Part shown: positions 1 to 6,938 of the stretch, piece after piece
Numbering within the stretch: position 1 is the stretch's first letter
Layout of the letters: the number at the start of each line of letters is the position of its first letter
From: DATBMY01 sp036554605
Lineage (GTDB): Bacteria > Acidobacteriota > Blastocatellia > UBA7656
Assembly: GCA_036554605.1 (NCBI GenBank)
Contig: DATBMY010000364.1
Location: forward strand, 1 to 8,014
DNA length: 8,014 nucleotides
Reading direction: 5' to 3'
Program-made: the position numbers and the translations under genes
The notes under the pieces: generated by a model
Database searches by the model: none
The model's input: the letters and a program-made list of their open reading frames with translations, nothing else
Told to the model about the DNA's origin: nothing

Positions 1-102
1 CTAGTACGGGCGCGTGACGACGGCAAGCGCGACGACGAACCTCAGGTCATAGTCAAGGGGCCACGCTTGCTGCGATCCGTGATGTCGCTTTGTGGTGGCT
101 AA
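1..102 (+). CDS. Possible 3' end of a rightward gene, cut by the window edge
   Basis: Frame 1 on the plus strand is open from the first base to a TAA at 100-102, giving 33 codons ending MSLCGG. The other two plus frames hit stops within the first 15 bases. The peptide is charged and hydrophilic (KRDDEPQVIVKGPR) and third positions are mostly G or C, as in the neighbouring genes, so it could be the tail of a real protein. It is too short to assign to a family. If real, the gene converges on the tRNA and pil operon. The open stretch could also be chance. Confidence 0.25.
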   Translation, partial: LVRARDDGKRDDEPQVIVKGPRLLRSVMSLCGG

Positions 103-153
103 ACGCGGTGGGTGTGGGATGAATGTGGGGAGCCTATTTTCGGTTGTAAGCAG

Positions 154-227
<74 letters not shown>

Positions 228-242
228 GTACACAACACTGTT

Positions 243-267
243 AAAAAACTGGCCTGATTGCCAAAGT
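243..267 (-). terminator. Probable rho-independent terminator ending the pil/Roadblock transcript
   Basis: On the minus strand a stem (TGGC with GCCA around loop AATCAG, extended by outer AC/GT pairs across a 2-nt bulge) is followed at once by six T residues (plus-strand A-run 243-248). It lies about 80 bases after the stop codon of the Roadblock gene and before tRNA-Arg, where an operon end would be expected. The stem is short and bulged, so strength is uncertain. The predicted tRNA start site lies within its 5' arm, so transcripts from the tRNA's own promoter would not carry the whole stem. Confidence 0.45.
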
Positions 268-270
268 GGG

Positions 271-300
271 ATTATTACAAACACTTTGACGCGTTGTCAA
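271..300 (-). promoter_or_regulatory. Candidate sigma70-type promoter for tRNA-Arg with a palindrome over the -35
   Basis: The minus strand has a perfect -35 TTGACA (295-300), an 18-nt spacer and -10 AATAAT (271-276), five of six matches to TATAAT. Transcription would start near 262-267, about 35-40 nt before the tRNA. The -35 lies inside a perfect inverted repeat, TTTGAC-N5-GTCAAA (285-301), which could be an operator or could be chance. Confidence 0.55.
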
Positions 301-349
301 ATTAGGCCTGGATTGCGCCCAGGGCAGGTTGGGATTGCAAACAGTGGTG

Positions 350-718
350 TCAGATGGCGAACTCGGCTTCCATTGAAAGCTGCGCTTTGCGAAGCTCAAA
401 TCTCGCCCGCCCAATGTTGCCACCGGGATTGATCGCCATCAGCAGGAAGTAATCCGTTGTTATAGGCCGGAGCAGAAAACTCATATCATCCGTTACAAGC
501 ACCATCTCCCGCATCTCGCCCAGTTCCGTATCCGCAGCCGTGCGCATCGCGCGGCGTACGAGCGCTGTAAACTCGGTCGCCACCATGTCTATATCAGCCG
601 ATGGATCGAGCTCGCGCACCTGGCGCTCAATCGGAATGCCATCTATGCCAAATATTATGACCGCGGCGCAGCCTTCTATGCGATCAGCTATATTATTCAG
701 CGTTTCTATAAAGCCCAT
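350..718 (-). CDS. Roadblock/LC7 domain protein, MglB-like
   Basis: This 122-residue protein is a single Roadblock/LC7 domain. It opens with an amphipathic helix (MGFIETLNNIADRIEGC), then the strand AVIIFGIDGIPIERQ (19-33), a central helix (about 43-66), and strands around EMVLVTDDMSFLLRPI and DYFLLMAINP. It ends with PGGNIGRARFELRKAQ (98-113), which closely resembles the end of MglB proteins. MglB homologues are cytoplasmic dimers that stimulate the small GTPase MglA and set pole identity for pili and gliding. The gene lies 71 bp behind pilQ in the same direction, suggesting co-transcription with the pilus genes. No mglA is present. I chose the ATG at 718 because AGGA sits 6 nt upstream; an in-frame ATG at 757 lacks a Shine-Dalgarno and adds 13 residues foreign to the domain. 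The Roadblock fold is secure; the MglB role is inferred. Confidence 0.85.
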   Translation of the reverse strand: MGFIETLNNIADRIEGCAAVIIFGIDGIPIERQVRELDPSADIDMVATEFTALVRRAMRTAADTELGEMREMVLVTDDMSFLLRPITTDYFLLMAINPGGNIGRARFELRKAQLSMEAEFAI

Positions 719-725
719 TGCCAAT

Positions 726-774
726 CCTGTAATGGTTGCCGGCAGCCGGCGGCCCATAAGATTACAGGCCGCCG
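726..774 (-). promoter_or_regulatory. Two mutually exclusive stem-loops in front of the Roadblock gene
   Basis: In the RNA between pilQ and the Roadblock gene, structure A pairs CGGCGGCC with GGCCGCCG (774-767 with 754-747, 8 perfect pairs, 12-nt loop). Structure B pairs CCTGTAAT with ATTACAGG (768-761 with 733-726, 8 perfect pairs) and encloses a second hairpin, GCCGG-CTG-CCGGC (750-738). A and B share bases and cannot form together. In B the 3' arm includes AGG of the Roadblock gene's Shine-Dalgarno; in A that site is free. This could be a translational switch or an mRNA-processing structure. Neither stem is followed by a T-run, so a simple terminator is unlikely. Confidence 0.4.
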
Positions 775-789
775 ATCGCCCTCGGCTAT

Positions 790-3678
790 TTATTTACCGC
801 CTCCGGCGGGCGCGTTTGCCTGGACCTGGCTCTTATTCTGCTGGCCAGACCCGCCTGCGCGCTGCGGACTCGCCGGATTTGGCGTGCCCTCGACGCTGCT
901 GCGATGTGGGACTCGCGGCCCGGTCAGCCCATCCTCGCGCATTATGCGAGGCGTGACGAAGAATAATATCTCGTCCGTATCGCGGCGCGTGCTGCGGCGC
1001 TTGAACAACTCCCCGAGCAGCGGGATGCGCGATACGCCAGGAGTGCGATTGATCGAGTGGCCTTCCGTATCGATATTGATCCCACCCATCACGGTCGTCC
1101 CTCCATCCTGCAGCCGGACGGTTGATTCGGCCGATTGGGTATTGATGCCCGGAGTGCCGTTATTGAACTGCCCCGCGAGGGCGAAGTTGACCGTGTTGTT
1201 TTCAGCAACTACGTGCAGCGTTACCTCGCCGGTCTCCTCGACTATTTGCGGCGTTATCTCAAGCCTCAGCGCCGCTGTCACGAAGGTCGTAGTGACAGTG
1301 TTATTCGAGACGGTCTGGACAGGAATCTGTACGCCGTTTACTATCTCGGCAGTCTTGTTATCAGTGGCGACCACGCGCGGGCTGGCGATGGTGCGTATCT
1401 GACCCTTGGTTTCAGAGGCGGTAAGCGCTGTCGATATGATGCCCGTGCCAAGAGCACCCGTCGTCAAGCTCAGCACGGTATTGGCCGCGCCGCTACGCAG
1501 GGCTTCGGTCGCGAACGGACCTACAAGGTTCGGACCCAGGCCGGTATTCTGACTACTACCGCTATTGCCGCCGGTGTTGCCGCCGGTGTTGCCGCCGGTG
1601 TTGCCGCCTCCACCACCGCCCTGGCCGCCCTGCGACTGTTGCAGTCCTCTTCCGACAAGCTGGACCGGGGTAGTTTCAAACAGCGCCGTCTTTCCTTTGC
1701 TTCCAGTCACTGCGCTAGCAAGCTCGACGCCTAAATCGCGCAGGAAGTTGCGGCTGGCTATTACTATGCGCGCCTCGATCTCAACCTGCGGTTCGGGACG
1801 ATCAAGCGCCGCTATCATATCCTTTATCACCTTCATGTTCTCGGCCAGATCGGTGACTATCAGGCTGTTGGTGCGCGCATCCTGCTCTATTTTGCCGCGC
1901 GAACTGAGCCGGCTCTGTATGATTGAAAGCAGCGTCCCCGTTCCGGATCCGCCCGTGCTCCCGCCTGCGCTTCCCCGGCCGGATTGCCCTGAGCCTCCCG
2001 AGCCAAGAGCAGCCGACGCGCGCGCGTACTTGAGACGGAGAATTTCGGTGACGAGTGGAACCTGCAGGGTCTGCGCCGCGGCGATTGCCGCCTTCTGGTC
2101 TTCTTCTTCTTTCACCGCCGCCAGCGTGGCTATGCGGATTATACGCCCTTCGCTCTCGCATATGGCGCCGAGCCGGTTGGCGCGCAGGACCGATTCCATG
2201 ACCCTGTTCCACGGGATGTCGGTGACGCGTATGTCAACCGGAACCGTCCCGACCGATTTATCAAGTATGAAATTGACGCCGTACTGCTGCGAGATAAAGC
2301 GCAGCATGTCGCGCAGGTCGACGCCTGCCCGCAGGTCGAAACTGATCAGCCCGCCCATATAGTTCGGATCGCAGAATGCAATGTCGTTGCGCTGCGACAA
2401 CTGATTGGAGACGCCCGGCGACGACTTTGATCCGCCCGTATTAAGCGCGCTCTGCTGCGTCGGCCGCTGTTCGGCGACCGGGCGCGCGTAGGAGGTCTGC
2501 GTCGGCACTACCTGCGTAACGGTCTCTTTAACTGAAGGCTTGCTGGTTTGCGATTGGCTCGACGCCGAACGGTTTGAGTCTGTCGCGCCGTTTTGAGCCT
2601 GGTTCTGCGCGACGACGCTCGACGTTCCGGTCGTCTGCTCGGGTTGCGCCTTCGCCTGTTGCTTGTTCTCGACGCGATCTCCGGCGACTCCGGCTTCGCG
2701 CGTGACGGGCTGGGTCGCCGGCTTCGTTGAAGTTGAAGCGGCGCTCGCTCCCGCCTGGCTCGACTGCTGCTTCGCATCGACCACGGGTCTGCCCACGCGG
2801 GACGCGTTCAGGTCGCCCACGCTTATTACGAGAGATGATCCCTCGCGCCCGACGCGATAAGGAACCTTCGCCTTTGTATCGAGCACGATGCGCACAACGT
2901 TGGAGCCGGGCTGTCCCACGCGAATCCGGTCTACCAGGCCCCCGCCAACCGCAGTCGTCTTATTGCCGAAGACCGAGCGCACGCCCGATACGTCGACTAC
3001 GACTCGCCACGGATCATTCAACACGAAATCTTTGAACTGGGCCGCCCCATCCGTTTCGACGACTATGCGGACCGCGCCTTCCATTGCCTCTGACCGCACG
3101 GCACGCACAAGCGTTGCGGGCCTTAGCACGGAAGGCCCTGCCACGGCACGTTCCGGCCCGGGCTCGGCTGTGCGGCTGGCAACGGGCAGCGGCTGTATGG
3201 CGGCGCGCGCGCCGGACTGGGCCGGGTATACTTCCACGCCGGGCGAAGTCTTGTTCTCGGATTGAGCTCCCGCTGCGGCCATCAACTCTATGACCAGAAT
3301 GTTGCCGTTGAGGACCGAGCGATCGCGCACTTCGGACCTTGTTGCGACCTCGATCCTCGTCACGGCGTTTACCGATCCCGTGCGGCGGACCGTGATTGAG
3401 TCGACGAGCGAGTTCTTGACCGGGTACTCGGGCGCGAGCCCGGACCCTTCGCCGCCCGGCAAATCAACTATGATCAGCCGGTCCGACGGTCTGAAGACCG
3501 TGTAGAGAGGCGGCGCGCTCGATTCTATAAGTATGCGCGTCGTCGCGCCCACAGTCTCGTGCTTAAGAGACGTCAGCGTGAACGCCCGCTCGCCGGCCGC
3601 GACGCCCGCTCTTGCAAAGACGCCCAGGCTCACGAGCGCCACCAGCACCAGTGATATAACAAGCCTCCTAGCGATCAT
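790..3678 (-). CDS. pilQ: Type IV pilus secretin PilQ
   Basis: PilQ forms the multimeric outer-membrane channel through which the pilus extends and retracts. The 962 residues show, in order: a signal peptide (1-28); a first AMIN domain (about 32-131) and a second (about 190-288), which bind peptidoglycan in this family; a Q/S/T-rich linker (about 292-431); an N0/STN domain (about 443-520); an N1 domain (about 541-628) with a Gly/Ser loop; and the secretin domain (about 629-916). The secretin domain ends with SRIPLLGELFKRR, matching the family VPLLG signature, followed by DEILFFVTPRIM. It is longer than many PilQ proteins because of the linker, a Gly/Asn insert (685-704) and a C-terminal tail. 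The only two cysteines I find, C436 and C507, flank N0 and could form a disulfide. The ATG at 3678 has GGGGAG 9 nt upstream. A 192-bp spacer separates it from pilP; I found no convincing promoter there. Confidence 0.97.
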   Translation of the reverse strand: MIARRLVISLVLVALVSLGVFARAGVAAGERAFTLTSLKHETVGATTRILIESSAPPLYTVFRPSDRLIIVDLPGGEGSGLAPEYPVKNSLVDSITVRRTGSVNAVTRIEVATRSEVRDRSVLNGNILVIELMAAAGAQSENKTSPGVEVYPAQSGARAAIQPLPVASRTAEPGPERAVAGPSVLRPATLVRAVRSEAMEGAVRIVVETDGAAQFKDFVLNDPWRVVVDVSGVRSVFGNKTTAVGGGLVDRIRVGQPGSNVVRIVLDTKAKVPYRVGREGSSLVISVGDLNASRVGRPVVDAKQQSSQAGASAASTSTKPATQPVTREAGVAGDRVENKQQAKAQPEQTTGTSSVVAQNQAQNGATDSNRSASSQSQTSKPSVKETVTQVVPTQTSYARPVAEQRPTQQSALNTGGSKSSPGVSNQLSQRNDIAFCDPNYMGGLISFDLRAGVDLRDMLRFISQQYGVNFILDKSVGTVPVDIRVTDIPWNRVMESVLRANRLGAICESEGRIIRIATLAAVKEEEDQKAAIAAAQTLQVPLVTEILRLKYARASAALGSGGSGQSGRGSAGGSTGGSGTGTLLSIIQSRLSSRGKIEQDARTNSLIVTDLAENMKVIKDMIAALDRPEPQVEIEARIVIASRNFLRDLGVELASAVTGSKGKTALFETTPVQLVGRGLQQSQGGQGGGGGGNTGGNTGGNTGGNSGSSQNTGLGPNLVGPFATEALRSGAANTVLSLTTGALGTGIISTALTASETKGQIRTIASPRVVATDNKTAEIVNGVQIPVQTVSNNTVTTTFVTAALRLEITPQIVEETGEVTLHVVAENNTVNFALAGQFNNGTPGINTQSAESTVRLQDGGTTVMGGINIDTEGHSINRTPGVSRIPLLGELFKRRSTRRDTDEILFFVTPRIMREDGLTGPRVPHRSSVEGTPNPASPQRAGGSGQQNKSQVQANAPAGGGK
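1567..1608. repeat. 12-bp tandem repeat inside pilQ
   Basis: The unit GCCGCCGGTGTT (plus strand) occurs three times exactly, at 1567-1578, 1579-1590 and 1591-1602, and then as a half copy at 1603-1608; a diverged copy precedes it. On the coding strand it gives repeating Asn-Thr-Gly-Gly in the Gly-rich insert of the secretin domain (residues about 691-704). Copy number is a whole number of codons, so gain or loss would not shift the frame. Confidence 0.9.
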
Positions 3679-3870
3679 AGTTTTACTCTCCCCTCTCTAT
3701 ATTCAAGCTGTAACGAACGCGACCCGTAGGGCATGCCGGATTATGCGACGCTCGCGCGGCTGCGCAGTATAAGATCATCTTTGATACCTAGCTTCGTTTT
3801 CTCCGCGGGTACTTGATTGACTCTTTGAGGGCCGGAGACGCAACCAGTGTCGCGCGCTTCGTAAAACTCT

Positions 3871-4470
3871 TTATTTCTTAACCTGATTGGCCGTGGGCAC
3901 CTTAACCACCTGGCGCTCTTGCGGCGTGAGCTTACCGCTGACCTCCATGTAGGAGACCTCGCGCAGCATGACGCGCGCGCCGTCCGAATCCGAATCGCTT
4001 TCAATACGCACTATCTCGCCGTTATAAAGCCTCGTTCCAGCCCGCACAAAAAACATCGTTCCCGTGGGCTGCGCCCTGAAGAACGCGCCGTACCCGCGCG
4101 AGTCGCGGAATATGCCCGTCACCTCGACTTCGCTTATGAGGTACTGGCTGACCGGGTCGGGCGGGACCATCCCTCGCGTCTCCGCTTCGTCGACCTTGCG
4201 CTTGAACTCGGCGCGACGCACGTCGAGCGCCGGCAGTCCCACCATTTTCGGGACTCTGGATACGCCTGCCTTCGTGGAGGCTTTCGGCTTAACCGCCCGC
4301 TTGAAAGGATCGCGGTTGGCCGAGCGGTATGGCTGAATCGAGTCGGCCGCGGGCCCGAGATACTCCTTCTTCGCTTGAGGGTTCTGATTGCCTTCCTGTG
4401 CCGCGGCGGTGATTGCCGAAAGTGTCAGGACGAGCGCTAATAAGAATGGCTTTACCATTGTTGGTCTCAT
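3871..4470 (-). CDS. pilP: Type IV pilus assembly protein PilP
   Basis: PilP links the inner-membrane PilN/PilO pair to the periplasmic N-domains of PilQ. The 199-residue protein has an N-terminal signal sequence (MRPTMVKPFLLALVLTLSAI, then TAAAQ), a disordered stretch with the family motif YRSANRDPFKR (48-58), and a C-terminal beta domain (about 108-180: YLISEVEVTGIF, GYGAFFRA, GTMFFVRAGTRLYNGEIVRI) like the GspC homology region. Unlike PilP of Neisseria and Pseudomonas, it has no lipobox cysteine and no cysteine at all. It would therefore be secreted by signal peptidase I or stay anchored by its hydrophobic N-terminus. The ATG at 4470 has GGAG 7 nt upstream, inside the 12-nt gap after pilO; an ATG four codons further in is possible but lacks that spacing. 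Confidence 0.93.
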   Translation of the reverse strand: MRPTMVKPFLLALVLTLSAITAAAQEGNQNPQAKKEYLGPAADSIQPYRSANRDPFKRAVKPKASTKAGVSRVPKMVGLPALDVRRAEFKRKVDEAETRGMVPPDPVSQYLISEVEVTGIFRDSRGYGAFFRAQPTGTMFFVRAGTRLYNGEIVRIESDSDSDGARVMLREVSYMEVSGKLTPQERQVVKVPTANQVKK

Positions 4471-4482
4471 TGTTCGACTCCG

Positions 4483-5181
4483 CTATTTCTTGGGCTGGGC
4501 CGTTTCAGGTTTGGCCGGCTGACCTTTTGCATTCGGCATTGCCGGAGGCTTCTTCATAGTCAGCTTCTCAAGATTCTCGGGCGCAATGTAATAGGCCGTT
4601 ACGATGAACTGGGCATTGACCGAGCGCCCGTTCTCCTGCCCGTTGTCCTCGGCTGTCTTTATCTCGACTTCGGTCACGCTCACTATGCGGGTAAAAAAGC
4701 CGAGTTTCGAGAAGAAGTGCCCGACGTTGTCGTAGGAGCCGGTGACTTCAACCTCTATCGGCTGCGCGGTGTAGAACTCGCTGGTGACCGGCTTCATGTG
4801 CGCGAAGCGCTTCAGCTCCAGGCGCTGCTCGCGGAGGAAATCTTTTACGTTGTCAAATACGCGCGAGATTTCGAGGGAATCCGGAAGCAGCTCGCGCAGA
4901 CGGTCGATCTCCTCGCGCTTTTGCACGAGAGTCTGCTCGGTGGCCGCGAGGTTCTGCCGGATGATGCTCCCTTCCATGTTCTTCTTCTTGAGCGCTTCGG
5001 TCTCCTCCTGAAGCTTCGCCGTCTGGGCGCGCGTGTCGCTGTAAAGGAGGTAATCGGCCGCCCACGTGAGCAGCGCCGCGAGCACCAGCAGCACGCCCAT
5101 CTGGTAGTACCAGGCGAGGCGCGTGAAAAAACTGCCTTGCTCCTCCGCGCCCTTTACGATAGTTGTTGCAGTTGCTGACAT
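4483..5181 (-). CDS. pilO: Type IV pilus assembly protein PilO
   Basis: PilO is a bitopic inner-membrane protein that pairs with PilN and contacts PilP. The 232 residues show a short cytoplasmic N-terminus, one transmembrane helix (about 25-47, MGVLLVLAALLTWAADYLLY), a coiled coil (about 50-100, ending EEIDRLRELLPDS), and a ferredoxin-like periplasmic domain (about 101-200). In the last, EVEVTGSYDNVGHFFSKLGFFTRIVSV is the typical PilO signature (split here as EVEVTGSYDNVGHFF and SKLGFFTRIVSV). A Lys/Pro-rich tail follows (about 207-232). I chose the ATG at 5181 because AAGGAGG lies 5 nt upstream. An in-frame GTG at 5194-5196 overlaps the pilN stop and would add five residues, but has no such site. 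The gap after pilN is 11 nt, so translation is probably coupled. Confidence 0.94.
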   Translation of the reverse strand: MSATATTIVKGAEEQGSFFTRLAWYYQMGVLLVLAALLTWAADYLLYSDTRAQTAKLQEETEALKKKNMEGSIIRQNLAATEQTLVQKREEIDRLRELLPDSLEISRVFDNVKDFLREQRLELKRFAHMKPVTSEFYTAQPIEVEVTGSYDNVGHFFSKLGFFTRIVSVTEVEIKTAEDNGQENGRSVNAQFIVTAYYIAPENLEKLTMKKPPAMPNAKGQPAKPETAQPKK

Positions 5182-5192
5182 ACTCGCCTCCT

Positions 5193-5870
5193 TCACTTAC
5201 CCTGTTTAGCCTCTTCCTTCTTTTCCTCGGACTCTTCACCTTCGGCCCGCGGCTTGTTGTAGTCGCAGTCTATAGTAAAGTGATAGACGCGCAGCGTCTC
5301 GCTGGCCCCGGCCTGATCGCCCTTGCGGTCCGTCAGGTCGTCAATTTTGACCTCTTTGCCCTCGACCGAGAACATCACCTTTGTGAAAAGGTTGTTGGAG
5401 AATTCGAGCTGGCGCGCGAAGTTCGCTATGACCTGCTGGTCGAGCGTGCTCCCGATTATCTGTATGTGGTCGCCTTTCTGGAGAATTGTGTCCAGCCGAA
5501 AATCGGATGACCCGCTCGGCATGCGCTCGTTTATCGCCGACATCATCGCGACCGGCCCCTTCTGCTCGGCCCGCAGCTGCTTGATGACCTTTATGCGCTC
5601 GTCTACGAGCTTGATCTCGGCCTCTAGTTCTTTCTTGCGATTTATGTCGGCCTCAAGCTTTTTGGCTTCGGCCTGCTCGTGTTCGAGCGCGACAGTGGCA
5701 TCGGCGTGCGCGTTGTTGGTCCAGAGGTGGTCGACGCCTATTGCTATCAAAAACAGCACGAGCGCGCTCACCACCATGAAAACCTGCTGGCCGCGACGAG
5801 CGGCGACCTTCGTCTTCTGCACCGCGACGCGATGCTCGGCGGTCCCCTCAAGTAAGTTAACCCGGATCAT
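5193..5870 (-). CDS. pilN: Type IV pilus assembly protein PilN
   Basis: PilN is the inner-membrane partner of PilO; its cytoplasmic N-terminal peptide docks into PilM. The 225 residues start with MIRVNLLEG, the PilM-binding motif (INLL type in the family). They continue with a basic cytoplasmic stretch, one transmembrane helix (about 29-47), a coiled coil (about 58-104) and a ferredoxin-like periplasmic domain (about 105-202; SDFRLDTILQKGDHIQIIGS, then a helix with QQVIANFARQLE). The protein ends in a highly charged tail (RAEGEESEEKKEEAKQGK). The start overlaps the pilM stop by four bases (ATGA), and GGAGG lies 7 nt upstream within pilM, a clear sign of translational coupling and of matched PilM and PilN amounts. 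Confidence 0.96.
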   Translation of the reverse strand: MIRVNLLEGTAEHRVAVQKTKVAARRGQQVFMVVSALVLFLIAIGVDHLWTNNAHADATVALEHEQAEAKKLEADINRKKELEAEIKLVDERIKVIKQLRAEQKGPVAMMSAINERMPSGSSDFRLDTILQKGDHIQIIGSTLDQQVIANFARQLEFSNNLFTKVMFSVEGKEVKIDDLTDRKGDQAGASETLRVYHFTIDCDYNKPRAEGEESEEKKEEAKQGK

Positions 5871-6931
5871 TTCGTCACCTCCGCTACGCGCACCGCAAGG
5901 CCGACGGCGACGGCCATGTTGGGCGACAGCTCTCTGAGGTATTCCTCGTCAAATCGCTTGCCGTCGAAGCGTATCGAGCGAAACGCGTCGAACTGCTCGA
6001 CCGCCATCTGGAACTTATCCGACAGGTACTCGCACAGGTGCGAAACCTTCGACGACCCGCCCGCTATAAGCATGCGGTCTATGTTGGGCGAATCGACGGC
6101 CGTGGCGCGGAAGAAGTCGAGCGTGCGCTGGATTTCGAGCGCGAGTATCTCGGAGACGGAGTCGAGCGCCGGCCGCGCTTGCTCGAGCGTGAGCGAATCG
6201 TCGAGCGACGCGCCGCGCTTGAGCGATTCGGCCTGCTCGAACGTCAGGTTCATCTCTTTCTGCAAGAGGTCCGTGTACTGGTTCCCGCCCGCCGATATGT
6301 CGCGCGTGAAGATCGAAGTCGCGCCGCGCACGATATTGATCGTCATCACCGAAGCGCCGATGTCTAAGAGCGCGACCGTCTGGCTCGGGGACGGGTTGTA
6401 GTTGACCTCGTAGGCGTTTTGAAGCGCAAACGCGTCGACGTCTACGATAACCGGCTGCTTGCCGGCCTGCGATATGACCTGCGTGAATTGCGCTATCTTG
6501 TCGCGCTTGCAGGCCACCAGCAGCACATCCATGTTATGCGTGTTCGCGTCGTGGGTAATCACCTCGTGATAGAGGTTCACGTCGTTGATGTCGAAGGGTA
6601 TGTATTGCTCGGCTTCCCAGTGTATCTGCTCGTCAAGCTCCTCGTCCGACATCTCGGGAAGTATGATCTTTTTAACTATGACAGCATGCCCGGAAAGGGA
6701 GGTTGCGACCTGGCTGGTCTTGATGTTCTGCTCGGTCCACAGCCGGTTTATAGTGTCGCTTACATGATTGAGGTCTATTATGTGCCCGTCAACTATGGTG
6801 TCTGATTGGAGGTTCTGGTGCGCGATGTGCACCAGCTCGTAGCCGCCGCGCGAAGGTTTCAATTCGACGGCCTTCAGCGCGCTTGAGCCTATATCAAGTC
6901 CGACTATGCTCTTCTTCTTTTTCCCGATCAT
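5867..6931 (-). CDS. pilM: Type IV pilus assembly ATPase-like protein PilM
   Basis: PilM is a cytoplasmic actin/FtsA-like protein that binds the N-terminus of PilN and links the inner-membrane platform to the pilus motors. The 354 residues are usual for the family. Visible nucleotide-binding elements are phosphate-1 GLDIGSSALKAVEL (11-24), phosphate-2 VALLDIGASVMTINIV (186-201), followed by ISAGGNQYTDLL, and the adenosine motif MLIAGGSSKVSHL (287-299). The stretch EQIHWEAEQYIPFDINDV (101-118) is highly typical of PilM. The ATG at 6931 has a G5 run 4 nt upstream, within a possible hairpin (6939-6960), so initiation may be weaker or regulated. It is the first gene of the operon; the best promoter lies near 7217-7245, which gives a leader of about 280 nt. 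Isoleucine codons favour ATA (8 of the first 12). Confidence 0.97.
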   Translation of the reverse strand: MIGKKKKSIVGLDIGSSALKAVELKPSRGGYELVHIAHQNLQSDTIVDGHIIDLNHVSDTINRLWTEQNIKTSQVATSLSGHAVIVKKIILPEMSDEELDEQIHWEAEQYIPFDINDVNLYHEVITHDANTHNMDVLLVACKRDKIAQFTQVISQAGKQPVIVDVDAFALQNAYEVNYNPSPSQTVALLDIGASVMTINIVRGATSIFTRDISAGGNQYTDLLQKEMNLTFEQAESLKRGASLDDSLTLEQARPALDSVSEILALEIQRTLDFFRATAVDSPNIDRMLIAGGSSKVSHLCEYLSDKFQMAVEQFDAFRSIRFDGKRFDEEYLRELSPNMAVAVGLAVRVAEVTK

Positions 6932-6938
6932 AATACCC

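Noticed and set aside
1567..1608. CRISPR-like array
   Set aside because: The units are 12 bp, directly adjacent without spacers, and in frame inside pilQ.
884..1734. Plus-strand frames of 172 and 199 residues opposite pilQ
   Set aside because: They lie wholly within the secretin domain, show no domain of their own and lack a convincing ribosome site.
1565..2362. 265-residue plus-strand frame opposite pilQ
   Set aside because: Its Pro/Ser/Arg-rich content is what results from reading the Gly-rich pilQ coding strand backwards; pilQ on the other strand has all its domains.
3741..4004. 87-residue minus-strand frame crossing the end of pilP into the spacer before pilQ
   Set aside because: It is in a different frame from pilP, is Arg/Ser-rich in the overlap, and the PilP domain is already complete before its own stop. 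I found no evidence of a frameshifted extension.
6038..6805. Plus-strand frames of 109 and 128 residues opposite pilM
   Set aside because: They are shadows of the pilM coding strand, with no recognisable domain and no independent ribosome site.
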